14,444 nucleotides of DNA, from assembly GCA_031272415.1 (NCBI GenBank), contig JAISTU010000222.1:1-14444 (forward strand). The letters are read 5' to 3'. The position numbers and the translations under genes were made by a program. The number at the start of each line of letters is the position of its first letter. Positions within the stretch are counted from its first letter, which is position 1. Source of the DNA: Bacteroidales bacterium (GTDB taxonomy: Bacteria; Bacteroidota; Bacteroidia; Bacteroidales; WCHB1-69). Positions 6,760 to 14,146 of the stretch are shown here, piece after piece. The notes under the pieces were generated by a model. That model saw only the letters and a program-made list of their open reading frames with translations, had not been told where the DNA came from and searched no databases.

Positions 6760-6982
6760 AATGATACTGTAAAATGATACTGTAAAAATTGATGAGTATG
6801 TACTCAGAATACAAGAAGTTATATGTAAAGTTAGGTATAAATCTATTGGCACCGTTTTTGGCACCATTCGTGGCACCGTTTGTTACTTAAAAAATGTCCC
6901 CATAAATGTTCCTTAAAAAAATGATACTGCAAAATATTCCTTGCAAAATGCCACAACTCTCACTGCCGAAAAGATAAAGTAA
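6760..6982 (+). pseudogene. Possible decayed C-terminal extension of the Fic gene
   Basis: Directly after the fic stop (TAA 6757-6759), reading on gives NDTVK then TGA. A 13-bp duplication shifts to a second frame (6773-6982) coding NDTVK, then GTVFGTIRGTV (6848-6880), NVPINVP, a stop at 6914-6916, a third NDTA repeat, and TLTAEKIK. Such NDTV/GTV/NVP repeats recall low-complexity linkers that I remember from Bacteroidota Fic and AlbA_2-type HTH proteins, and TAEKI resembles the start of an HTH helix. The 69-codon frame has one internal stop. Chance is not excluded; the DNA repeats alone are certain. Confidence 0.4.
6761..6930 (+). repeat. Three copies of AATGATACTGY and three of GGCACC
   Basis: ATGATACTGT occurs at 6761-6770 and 6774-6783 (13-bp tandem), and ATGATACTGC at 6921-6930, each flanked by AAAA. 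Between them GGCACCGTT, GGCACCATT and GGCACCGTT recur every 12 bp from 6848. They share a reading frame (copies two and three of the first, all of the second). Confidence 0.75.
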
Positions 6983-7000
6983 AAAGCAGGTGGGCTTTTT
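6981..7000 (+). terminator. Hairpin terminator downstream of fic
   Basis: AAAAAGC (6981-6987) and GCTTTTT (6994-7000) pair over a 6-nt loop, giving a T5 run on the plus strand. Because of the A-run on the other side it could act in both directions. It lies at the 3' end of the decayed fic tail. Confidence 0.6.
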
Positions 7001-7003
7001 GAT

Positions 7004-7022
7004 AAAAGGTTTCCGACCTTTT
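7004..7022. terminator. Second hairpin between convergent fic and yqaA-like genes
   Basis: AAAAGGT (7004-7010) and ACCTTTT (7016-7022) pair over a 5-nt loop and give T4 runs on both strands. It lies 28 nt downstream of the yqaA-like stop codon, so it probably ends the minus-strand operon. Confidence 0.55.
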
Positions 7023-7049
7023 GGGGAAATTCATTTTACTGCTTTCATT

Positions 7050-7490
7050 TCAAAATATTTTTGCGGCGATTAAACCTACTACTAAAAACCGTAAAAATCT
7101 GCCAATGAGCATCATAACAAAAACAGGTGCCGGCTTAATTCTCAAAAATCCTAATGATAAAGAAATCAAATCTCCCACAAACGGTAGCCATGAAACAAGG
7201 GCGGCAAAGACCCCGAATTTCTTTACTTTTTGCTGAAATTGTTCTACTTGTTGTTTGCTTTTTTTGAAATATTTTTCTAACCATTCCCATTTGCCCAAAT
7301 ATCCCAAGCCATAGGTGGTCAAACCGCCTAAAAAATTGCCCGCAGTGGCGACAAAAATACAAGTCCAAACGTCTCCTTTTATGGCGATTAAGCCTGTTAA
7401 GACTACATCAGAACTCAATGGAACAATGGTCGAGGCTAAAAATGAAACCAAAAATAACCCCAAATATCCTAATTTGATAAACGTTTCCAT
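7050..7490 (-). CDS. YqaA-type DedA/SNARE-associated membrane protein
   Basis: This 146-aa integral inner-membrane protein fits the YqaA (COG1238) branch of the VTT/DedA superfamily. Hydrophobic segments lie around 8-20, 25-37, 42-63, 92-110 and 120-143. The family-type GNFLGGLTTYGLGY (51-64) and the later SWLPFVGDLISLSLGFLRI (100-118) with a proline-glycine re-entrant loop are visible. DedA relatives are implicated in lipid flipping; the role of YqaA is not established. It begins 3 nt after the stop codon of the YihY-like gene and is surely co-transcribed with it. Confidence 0.85.
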   Translation of the reverse strand: METFIKLGYLGLFLVSFLASTIVPLSSDVVLTGLIAIKGDVWTCIFVATAGNFLGGLTTYGLGYLGKWEWLEKYFKKSKQQVEQFQQKVKKFGVFAALVSWLPFVGDLISLSLGFLRIKPAPVFVMMLIGRFLRFLVVGLIAAKIF

Positions 7491-7493
7491 AAA

Positions 7494-8465
7494 TTATTTA
7501 TTTTCAGATATTTGTGGTGCAGATTGTTGAGCAAATTTCTTTTTGGCGGCATAAATACTTGCATTGATGTCAAAACCTATCAGTAAAAATATGGCATTGA
7601 GATAAATATACATTGTCAAAATCAAAATTGTACCCAAAGAACCGTAAAGGAGGTTGTAATGTGTCCAATTTTTGATATAAAAACTAAATCCTACACTTGT
7701 TGCTACTATCAAAAAAGCCGCCACTTTTGCTCCTACCGAAAAGAAAGTGAAGGCTTTGCGGTCGGTGATTGCCATTTTGTACAAAAAAGATATAATTAAC
7801 AAAGCCATTAACAATTCTATCCCCAATCGTAACACATAAAGTCCATAATAAAATATGTGTGAAATGGTTGTGCTTTGAGTAGCAATAAAATTCAGCAAAT
7901 TACCGCCCAATGCGACCAGTCCTACCAAAACAATGAGCATTAAGCCGACAATGAGCAAAATAAATAATGAATGTAGCCTGATTTTAAATGAATTGTAACG
8001 GTCAAAATTGTGAAAAGAGTGCGTAAAAGCCGTCAGCAAACTGTTAATTCCATTGGTGGCAAAATAAAGGGATAACAAAAATCCAAGCGACAAAAGATTG
8101 CCTTTGCGTTGTTTGACAATGTAGGTAACAGTGGGGTCAATTACGTTCCAAACTTCTGTGGGGATAATATTTTTCAATAAGTCCAACAAATCGGTTTGAA
8201 AATTCGCAGACGGAATATAAGGAATAATGGTAAAAGCAAACAATAAAAGCGGAAACAAAGCCGTCAAAAAATTGAATGCAACTGCGGCGGCACGCTCGGT
8301 GATATATCCTTTTTTTAATCCCTCAAAAAACAGTCCCCCAACATGATAGAGAGATAACCCTTGCAGTCCGGGCAAAGTAATTGTTTTTGAGAAAGATATT
8401 AACCGAATAATTAAATATTTTATCTTTTTATAGAAATATTTTCCTGCTATTGATAATCTGTTCAT
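7494..8465 (-). CDS. YihY/virulence factor BrkB family membrane protein
   Basis: This is a polytopic inner-membrane protein, 323 aa from the start chosen here. About six membrane segments follow a short basic N-terminus. Family features are ERAAAVAFNFLTALFPLLL (helix 1, about 57-75), LSLYFATNGINSLLTAFTHSF, and the C-terminal signature YGSLGTILILTMYIYLNAIFLLIGFDINA. Proteins of this family were once called RNase BN in error; their function is unknown. Start choice: the open frame extends upstream to 8618, but that part contains a TATCTTTG box (8480-8487) and AT-rich repeat DNA and encodes non-family residues, so ATG at 8463-8465 is preferred, giving a leader of only about 10 nt. Confidence 0.87.
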   Translation of the reverse strand: MNRLSIAGKYFYKKIKYLIIRLISFSKTITLPGLQGLSLYHVGGLFFEGLKKGYITERAAAVAFNFLTALFPLLLFAFTIIPYIPSANFQTDLLDLLKNIIPTEVWNVIDPTVTYIVKQRKGNLLSLGFLLSLYFATNGINSLLTAFTHSFHNFDRYNSFKIRLHSLFILLIVGLMLIVLVGLVALGGNLLNFIATQSTTISHIFYYGLYVLRLGIELLMALLIISFLYKMAITDRKAFTFFSVGAKVAAFLIVATSVGFSFYIKNWTHYNLLYGSLGTILILTMYIYLNAIFLLIGFDINASIYAAKKKFAQQSAPQISENK

Positions 8466-8479
8466 TCTATTCAAAAATG

Positions 8480-8487
8480 CAAAGATA
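8480..8487 (-). promoter_or_regulatory. -7 box of the yihY-yqaA operon; fixes the start codon
   Basis: TATCTTTG on the minus strand lies 14 nt upstream of the ATG at 8465. At the N11 position upstream it has TTA (8501-8499) rather than TTG. It argues against the longer open frame that begins at 8618. Confidence 0.6.
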
Positions 8488-8689
8488 GCACTTTTTCTTA
8501 AATAAAAATTAAAAATTGAAAATTGGAAATTGTCAGGCATTGGCATGCTTTCCCCAAAAAAGAGCGAAAGGTGAAAAATAATTGTCAATTGTTTAATATC
8601 ATAACAAATTCTTTCCAAAATGGCTACACTCTAACTTTCTATTTTCAATTTTTCAACCTTTTTCTTAATTTTTAATTTTTAATTTTTAA

Positions 8690-8711
8690 TTGGAAAAAAG
8701 GTGTATTTTTG
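8690..8711 (+). promoter_or_regulatory. Promoter of the VWA gene, TTG-N11-TATTTTTG
   Basis: TTG (8690-8692), 11 nt ending GGTG, and TATTTTTG (8704-8711) lie 42 nt upstream of ATG 8754. The box overlaps a TTG that could otherwise be taken as a start codon (8709), so the longer frame is rejected. A threefold TAATTTTT tract lies immediately upstream. Confidence 0.6.
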
Positions 8712-8753
8712 CAAAATGCAGGAAAAAAGAAACTGTTTTGTAAATCAATATTT

Positions 8754-10148
8754 ATGTATTTAAAAAAGTTTATTATCTGTTTGAGCGGATTGTTTTGGAT
8801 ATTGTTGGGGGTAAAATTTTGTGAGGCACAAAGCACACAAAATGTTAACAAAGAGCCTCTTACAAGAATATTATTTATCTTTGATGCCTCCAATTCCATG
8901 TGGGGGACATGGCAAAGCGATAAAAAAATACATATTGCAAATCGCTTGTTAAGCAAAATGATAGATAGTCTTGAAAATTATGATAATTTGGAATTGGCAT
9001 TGCGGGTGTATGGACATCAATACGATTTTCGGCAAAATGATTGTTCAGACACCAAATTGGAAGTGCCTTTTGCAGCCAATAATTTTGACAAAATTAAACA
9101 AAAATTACGCACCATTACACCCAAAGGCATGACACCCATTAGTTTATCATTACAAGCCTGTGCTGCGGATTTTCCGACTACCGAAAATTGCCGAAATATA
9201 GTTATTTTGATTACGGACGGCATAGAAGAGTGTTTATCAGACCCTTGCGAGGTCTCCAAGTCGCTGCAAAGTAAAGGCATTATTCTCAAACCGTTTATTA
9301 TTGGTATTGGGGCTGATTTCAGCAAAAATTTGGAATGTGCAGGACAATATTTGGACGCCGGCAGTGAAATTTCTTTTGATAATGCTCTGGGAATTGTTAT
9401 TCAACAAATTTTTAATAAAACAACAGCACAAGTTAATTTACTCGATGCCAATGGATTGCCGACAGAGAGCAATGTAAATATGACTTTTTTTAACGACATT
9501 AGCCATGAAGTAAAATATCGATATATTCATACTTTCAATCCGCGTGGATTACCTGATACATTGTACCTTGACCCTATGGTAGAATATGGTTTAAAAGTGC
9601 ATACCATACCGCCGGTTGAGGTACATGGCATTCAATTAACGGCAGGCAAACATACCATTATTCCTGTCGATGTGCCACAGGGGAATTTATTGGTTCGCAT
9701 TGCTCCCAAAAGCAACAAATACCAAAATGTTCCCATATTGGTTAGAGAATCAGGGAAATCCGAAATTATCAATGTACAATATTTTTATAAAGCGGATAAA
9801 TATTTGACAGGAAAATATGATATAGAAATTTTGTGTTTGCCGCGACTAAAAATGCGAAATATTTCTATCAGTCAAAGTTATACAACGGCAATAGAACTGC
9901 AAAGTCCCGGTATTGCGGTGATTAAAAAAAATGAACTTGGATTTGGCAGTTTATATCACATCAATGAAGGAAAAGATGAATGGATTTACAACCTCAGAGA
10001 GGAAGATATACAGGAGTCCATTCTTTTACAGCCGGGCAAATATCGCATATTGTTCCGCAAAAATAGAGAATATCAAACTATCAATACAAGAGAAGTTGTT
10101 TTTACAATTAAATCGGACGAAACAACAAATGTAATAATTCCACGTTAA
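8754..10148 (+). CDS. Secreted von Willebrand factor A domain protein
   Basis: This protein has 464 aa from ATG 8754, chosen because it gives a clean signal peptide (KK, then a hydrophobic stretch 6-20, ending near CEAQ at 26) downstream of the -7 box. The VWA domain spans about 37-215 with a complete MIDAS: DASNS (44-48), T127 in KGMTPIS, and D155 in ILITDGIEEC; it probably binds a divalent cation and a protein partner. Cysteines at 97, 136, 146, 160 and 165 fall in the domain, in keeping with export and disulfides. The remaining 250 residues are predicted beta-rich, perhaps two or three small sandwich domains, and lack membrane segments. The function is unknown. The rlmD-type gene follows after 24 nt, but nothing links the two. 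Confidence 0.85.
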   Translation: MYLKKFIICLSGLFWILLGVKFCEAQSTQNVNKEPLTRILFIFDASNSMWGTWQSDKKIHIANRLLSKMIDSLENYDNLELALRVYGHQYDFRQNDCSDTKLEVPFAANNFDKIKQKLRTITPKGMTPISLSLQACAADFPTTENCRNIVILITDGIEECLSDPCEVSKSLQSKGIILKPFIIGIGADFSKNLECAGQYLDAGSEISFDNALGIVIQQIFNKTTAQVNLLDANGLPTESNVNMTFFNDISHEVKYRYIHTFNPRGLPDTLYLDPMVEYGLKVHTIPPVEVHGIQLTAGKHTIIPVDVPQGNLLVRIAPKSNKYQNVPILVRESGKSEIINVQYFYKADKYLTGKYDIEILCLPRLKMRNISISQSYTTAIELQSPGIAVIKKNELGFGSLYHINEGKDEWIYNLREEDIQESILLQPGKYRILFRKNREYQTINTREVVFTIKSDETTNVIIPR

Positions 10149-10172
10149 CGTAATTTAAATAATCTTTTTTTA

Positions 10173-11612
10173 ATGGAAAATAAGGAGAATAAGAAGAATA
10201 AAAAGGAAAGACCTGTAATCAACAATGTGCTTATCACAGACGCAGGAGCACAAGGGATGAGCATTGGCAAAGTAGAAAAGAAGGTAATTTTTGTGCCTTT
10301 TGGGGTGCCGGGGGATATAGTAGATGTACAAATAATGCATTCAAAAAGGGCATATTTTGAGGGTAAAATTTGCAATATTGTTCAACCTTCGGCATATAGA
10401 ACGGACGCAGTTTGTCGGTATTTTGGTACTTGTGGCGGCTGTAAATGGCAAAATATGAGTTACACTAAACAATTGTTTTACAAGCAAAAAATAGTCAAAG
10501 ATAATTTTCATCGTTTAGGGAAATTCCCTTTTCCTCCACTTGAGCCGATTATTGCCTCCAAAGCCGTTTTTTCCTATCGTAATAAAATTGAATACAGTTT
10601 TGCCGATAAAAAGTGGCTTACAAGTGAGGAAATTAGCCAAACAGAAATGGAAATACCCAGAACAAACGCTTTAGGTTTTCATTTGCCCAATATTTTTGAT
10701 AAAGTGTTGGATATTGAATATTGTCATTTGCATGATGCGACCGGCAACAATGTTCGTAATGCAGTGAGAGAGTTTGCATTAGAAAAAGGTATTACTTTTG
10801 CCAATATCCGCAGTCATTCGGGGCTTTTGCGTAATTTGATTATTCGCTCTACAACCATCGGCGATATTATGGTGATATTGGTAGTTCGCTGTTTTAATGA
10901 GCAAGCGGAGTCCGTATTGCAATTTATTGTGGATACTTTTCCCGAACTGACCTCCGTAATGTACATTGAAAACAGCAAATACAATGACAGTATTCATGAT
11001 TTGCAGGCTCATACTTTTGCAGGAAAAGATTTTATGACCGAAAAAATGGGCGATTTGGAGTTTAAAATAGCCCCATTAGCATTTTTTCAAACTAATTCAC
11101 AACAAGCATACAAACTTTATCAAACGCTGCTTACAATGGCAGATGCAAAGCCGGAAGATGTTGTGTATGACCTATATACGGGTACAGGTACTATTGCTCT
11201 TTTTGTGGCTAAAAGTGTAAAAAAAGTGATTGGAATTGAGTATATAGAGTCCGCTATCGAAAGTGCCAAAGAAAATGCAACTCTTAACGGAATTACAAAT
11301 GCAGATTTTTATGCAGGAGATACTTTGCACATTTTAACAGACGAATTTATTGCACAAAATGGTGAGCCAAACATCGTTATCACCGACCCGCCAAGAGGCG
11401 GTATGCACTACAAAGTGATTGAACGATTGCTCAAAATGTCGCCCTCAAAAATTGTTTATGTTAGTTGTAATCCTGCTACACAAGCCAGAGATATTGCTTT
11501 GCTTGCAGAAGATTATAAAGTAACCAAAGTACAGCCTGTCGACATGTTCCCACATACTCAACACGTTGAAAATATAGCCCTATTAGAAAAGAAAGATGAA
11601 AATGATGAATAA
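10173..11612 (+). CDS. rlmD: 23S rRNA (uracil-C5)-methyltransferase, RlmD/RumA type
   Basis: This 479-aa SAM-dependent methyltransferase forms 5-methyluridine in 23S rRNA. A lysine-rich start is followed by a TRAM RNA-binding domain (about 13-70). The iron-sulfur cluster cysteines are C81, C87, C90 (CRYFGTCGGC) and C184. The catalytic domain has the SAM motif DLYTGTGTIALF (333-344), acidic E356, DPPRGG (405-410), nucleophile C432 in YVSCNP, and the base E467 in HTQHVENIALL. Length and motifs fit RumA/RlmD; in Bacteroidota such enzymes may be RlmCD-like with two target sites (U747 and U1939), which cannot be told here. ATG at 10173 lies 24 nt after the VWA gene, with no clear own -7 box. Confidence 0.93.
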   Translation: MENKENKKNKKERPVINNVLITDAGAQGMSIGKVEKKVIFVPFGVPGDIVDVQIMHSKRAYFEGKICNIVQPSAYRTDAVCRYFGTCGGCKWQNMSYTKQLFYKQKIVKDNFHRLGKFPFPPLEPIIASKAVFSYRNKIEYSFADKKWLTSEEISQTEMEIPRTNALGFHLPNIFDKVLDIEYCHLHDATGNNVRNAVREFALEKGITFANIRSHSGLLRNLIIRSTTIGDIMVILVVRCFNEQAESVLQFIVDTFPELTSVMYIENSKYNDSIHDLQAHTFAGKDFMTEKMGDLEFKIAPLAFFQTNSQQAYKLYQTLLTMADAKPEDVVYDLYTGTGTIALFVAKSVKKVIGIEYIESAIESAKENATLNGITNADFYAGDTLHILTDEFIAQNGEPNIVITDPPRGGMHYKVIERLLKMSPSKIVYVSCNPATQARDIALLAEDYKVTKVQPVDMFPHTQHVENIALLEKKDENDE

Positions 11613-11651
11613 AAATACACTACTGTCCGCTTAAAATTTTTTAATTTTTAA

Positions 11652-11673
11652 TTGATAAATTTGTGTATCTTTG
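11652..11673 (+). promoter_or_regulatory. manA promoter, TTG-N11-TATCTTTG
   Basis: TTG (11652-11654), 11 nt ending GTG, and TATCTTTG (11666-11673) lie 28 nt upstream of the manA ATG, preceded by an AT tract AATTTTTAATTG as in the kbl and VWA promoters. Confidence 0.65.
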
Positions 11674-11701
11674 CAAAAATAAAAATATATAATGTATTAT
11701 A

Positions 11702-12676
11702 ATGATTTATCCATTTATTTTTAAGACTATTTTTAGAGACAAAATTTGGGGAGGCGACAAAATAAAATCTGTTTTGGGGAAGGAGTTTTTTCCACTGCCT
11801 AATTGCGGAGAAACGTGGGAAATATCGGGTTTGGAAGACTTTCCAAGCGAACTTTCCAATGGATTTTTAGCAAAAAATACACTGCCTGAATTGGTGGAAG
11901 TTTATATGGGTGATTTGGTAGGGGAAAAAGTTTTTGACAAATATGGCAACAATTTTCCACTTTTAATAAAATTTATTGATGCTGCCGATAGGCTTTCTTT
12001 ACAAGTGCATCCTAATGACGAATACGCTCAAAAACAAGGATTTACAAATGGAAAAACAGAAATGTGGTATATTTTGGCTGCCGAAAAAAATGCAAATATC
12101 AATATCGGATTTAAAGAGCCTGTAAATCAAAATATTATAGAAAAACACATCAAAAATGGAACATTAGAAAAGATTTTAAATGAAATTCCTGTCCATGCAG
12201 GGGATGCCTTTTTTATTCCTGCGGGGACAGTGCATGCCATAGGAAAAGGTATTTTATTGGCTGAAATTCAACAATCTGCGGATTTGACTTATCGTTTGTA
12301 TGATTATAACCGAAAGGATAAAAACGGACTTTTGAGAGAACTGCATATTGAGGACGCTTTGCAATCTATTGATTATCATAGTGTTAGCAATTCAAAAATC
12401 ACTTATCGCAAACAAAAAAATCAAACTTCCAACATCCTCACTTGTCCGCAATTTGTGGTCAATTACATGGATTTTGATGTCAATGTGGAAAAAATATACG
12501 CCGATGTGGACTCGTTTGTTATCTACATTTGCACAGAGGGCGGTGTGCATTTGCAGACAACAGATAATGAACTTTGCATCCACAAGGGAGACTGCGTTTT
12601 GTTGCCCGCCATTTATGAACAAGTAACGCTTTCACCGGAGCCTCGCTGTGAATTATTAGAAGTTTATATGCCTTAA
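11702..12676 (+). CDS. manA: Mannose-6-phosphate isomerase, class I
   Basis: This zinc enzyme interconverts mannose 6-phosphate and fructose 6-phosphate, feeding GDP-mannose and glycan synthesis or mannose use. It has 324 aa, typical of the short Bacillus/Bacteroides ManA type. The cupin metal ligands are visible: Q101 and H103 in LSLQVHPND, E120 in GKTEMWYIL, and H178 in PAGTVHAIG, with active-site R198 in LTYRLYDYNR. The N-terminal FKTIFRDKIWGG and GETWEISG are also characteristic. Its own promoter lies just upstream; the outer-membrane gene follows after 15 nt, so the two are likely one transcript. Confidence 0.94.
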   Translation: MIYPFIFKTIFRDKIWGGDKIKSVLGKEFFPLPNCGETWEISGLEDFPSELSNGFLAKNTLPELVEVYMGDLVGEKVFDKYGNNFPLLIKFIDAADRLSLQVHPNDEYAQKQGFTNGKTEMWYILAAEKNANINIGFKEPVNQNIIEKHIKNGTLEKILNEIPVHAGDAFFIPAGTVHAIGKGILLAEIQQSADLTYRLYDYNRKDKNGLLRELHIEDALQSIDYHSVSNSKITYRKQKNQTSNILTCPQFVVNYMDFDVNVEKIYADVDSFVIYICTEGGVHLQTTDNELCIHKGDCVLLPAIYEQVTLSPEPRCELLEVYMP

Positions 12677-12691
12677 ATTTACTTTTTTGAT

Positions 12692-13519
12692 ATGAAACTT
12701 TACGCATGGATAGGTATAATTTGTTTTTTTTCGACCACTGTTTTGGCTGCAAATGAGCCACTTACAGTCGGCGGACGCGTCAAAGGCATGTCTAATATTT
12801 CGGTATCTGTTGTAGATTTTTGGTCAATTGCCAACAATCCGGCTGTGATGCCGTTTTATGGCAAATTATCGGTCGGCATTGCTTACGAAAATAGATTTTT
12901 ACTCAAAGAAACCTCCAATGCGGTTTTTGGCATGTCCATTCCGGCAGGAAAAGCGGGAGCATTTGGATTTTGCATGAACCATTTTGGAGGCAACAATTAC
13001 GGACAATTCAATGCAGGATTGTCTTATTCGCTCTCGTTTGCCAAAGTTTTTTCTTTTGGCTTGAAATTCAATTACTTAATGGAACATTTTGGTTCTTCGG
13101 AATATCCTGCACGTCATGGATTTACGTTTGACGTGGGCATGTACGGACAGGTAACGCCACAGTTTTCATTAGGTTTTTTTGTGAGCAATCCTGCGCGATT
13201 GAGAATGCAAACTTACAATGACATCAAAGAATATTTGCCTACTGTTTTTCGTTTGGGGGCAGGCTATAAATTTGGGCAAAAATTCCTTTTAGCCGCAGAA
13301 TTGGAAAAGAATTTAGAAGCCCGAATGCAAGGCAATTTGGGAGCAGAATACGTTTTTGCAGATTATTTATCCATTAAAGCGGGTTTGCGAGTGCCTGATT
13401 TTCAATTTACAGTCGGAATTGGAACAAAATTTAAGGGTTTATCAATTGATTTTGCCTCCACTTATCAACTGCAATTAGGCTATTGTCCGCAAATTTCTTT
13501 GCATTACGATATAAAATAA
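12692..13519 (+). CDS. Outer-membrane beta-barrel, PorV/FadL-like
   Basis: This 275-aa protein has a signal peptide (MKLYAWIGIICFFSTTVLAA, cleavage near residue 20). The mature start GGRVKGMSNISVSVVDFWSIANNPA has the layout G.R..GM...SV...D..S...NPA common to the PorV/PorQ and UPF0164 groups of the FadL superfamily. After it come regularly spaced amphipathic strands with turns rich in G and N (e.g. 58-75, 80-105, 115-130, 145-165, 185-200, 210-270). It is shorter than PorV (about 390 aa), and no other type IX secretion gene is in the window, so a secretion role is not claimed. Last residues are SLHYDIK, not an aromatic end. Confidence 0.75.
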   Translation: MKLYAWIGIICFFSTTVLAANEPLTVGGRVKGMSNISVSVVDFWSIANNPAVMPFYGKLSVGIAYENRFLLKETSNAVFGMSIPAGKAGAFGFCMNHFGGNNYGQFNAGLSYSLSFAKVFSFGLKFNYLMEHFGSSEYPARHGFTFDVGMYGQVTPQFSLGFFVSNPARLRMQTYNDIKEYLPTVFRLGAGYKFGQKFLLAAELEKNLEARMQGNLGAEYVFADYLSIKAGLRVPDFQFTVGIGTKFKGLSIDFASTYQLQLGYCPQISLHYDIK

Positions 13520-13702
13520 ACAACATTGATAATCAAACAAATATCCCGACTTCGATGGTCTTGACATTTTGATAAAAATTTAACTACTTGATTATCCGTA
13601 TTTTATATTTTTTTAGAAACGGTTTTTTGAAATGTAATGCCCCCGCAAATCGTCATGTGCTGATACTCTTTTGTTTACAAATTGAAACCATCTAAGTCAG
13701 GA

Positions 13703-13759
13703 TGATTTTAAAATTGTTTGAAATGTGATTTTCGTATGATTTACAGGATTTGCATGATT
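13703..13759 (+). repeat. Left arm of a ~57-bp inverted repeat
   Basis: This stretch (TGATTTTAAAATTGTTTGAA onward, containing GATTTTCGTATGATTT) matches the reverse complement of 13948-14005 with few differences. The arms are about 190 bp apart. Confidence 0.7.
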
Positions 13760-13770
13760 ATTTTATGATT

Positions 13771-13798
13771 GTAAAGACGTTGCACGCAACGTCTCTAC
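13771..13798. repeat. 28-bp palindrome, copy 1
   Basis: 13-bp arms around AC (core AGACGTTGCACGCAACGTCT) with one mismatch. It is identical to the copy at 14043-14070. Similar GACGTTGC/GCAACGTC palindromes are known to me as dispersed repeats in other genomes, notably cyanobacteria. Confidence 0.85.
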
Positions 13799-13805
13799 CT
13801 TCCCC

Positions 13806-13823
13806 TTGTCTGAACTGTGATTT
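13806..13823 (-). repeat. Dispersed repeat, exact inverse of 88-105
   Basis: These 18 bases (TTGTCTGAACTGTGATTT) are the exact reverse complement of 88-105 at the other end of the window. The core GTTCAGACAA recurs on the plus strand at 13985-13994, 14028-14037 and 14133-14142. Confidence 0.8.
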
Positions 13824-13947
13824 AGAATGATTTGTATGATTTTCAAGACTTTTTTATAAAACAATAAAAACCCTTATTTATCAAAGCACCCTTATAGCCC
13901 AAAAAAATAACCCCACCATTACCCTTATTTTTCTTGTTAATAAGGGA

Positions 13948-14005
13948 AATCACACAAATCAAAAAAATCATACGAAAATCAGCGGTTCAGACAATTTTAA
14001 AATCA
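13948..14005 (-). repeat. Right arm of the ~57-bp inverted repeat
   Basis: This is the inverse of 13703-13759, sharing AAATCATACGAAAATCA and CAATTTTAAAATCA. A further partial copy (AATCATACGAAAATCAT, then AGTTCAGACAA) follows at about 14010-14037, so the unit itself is reiterated. Confidence 0.7.
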
Positions 14006-14042
14006 CATCAATCATACGAAAATCATAGTTCAGACAATATAA

Positions 14043-14070
14043 GTAAAGACGTTGCACGCAACGTCTCTAC
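14043..14070. repeat. 28-bp palindrome, copy 2
   Basis: Identical to 13771-13798. Its last bases (CTCTAC) run directly into the 7-bp tandem array, which looks as if it grew from the palindrome's edge. Confidence 0.85.
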
Positions 14071-14119
14071 ACTCTACACTCTACACTCTACACTCTACAC
14101 TCTGCACTCTACACTCTGG
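14071..14119 (+). repeat. 7-bp tandem array (ACTCTAC)7
   Basis: Seven contiguous 7-bp units occur; units 1-4 and 6 are ACTCTAC, unit 5 is ACTCTGC and unit 7 is ACTCTGG. It is not coding in any convincing frame. Confidence 0.9.
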
Positions 14120-14146
14120 AATAAAATCAAAAGTTCAGACAAGTTT

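Noticed and set aside
6792..6890. 32-aa open frame with APF repeats downstream of fic
   Set aside because: It lies in another frame of the GGCACC repeats; the GTV frame fits known linker repeats better.
8466..8618. N-terminal extension of the YihY-like protein to the upstream start at 8618
   Set aside because: It contains a TATCTTTG box and AT-rich repeat DNA, and the encoded residues do not resemble the family; ATG 8465 fits better.
8709..8753. TTG start for the VWA protein
   Set aside because: The TTG overlaps the -7 box TATTTTTG (8704-8711), and ATG 8754 gives a normal signal peptide.
12692..13519. Assignment as PorV/PorQ of a type IX secretion system
   Set aside because: Too short for PorV, and no other T9SS gene is present; only the FadL-like start is shared.
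14071..14119. CRISPR-like repetition
   Set aside because: Units are 7 bp and contiguous, with no spacers; no cas genes.
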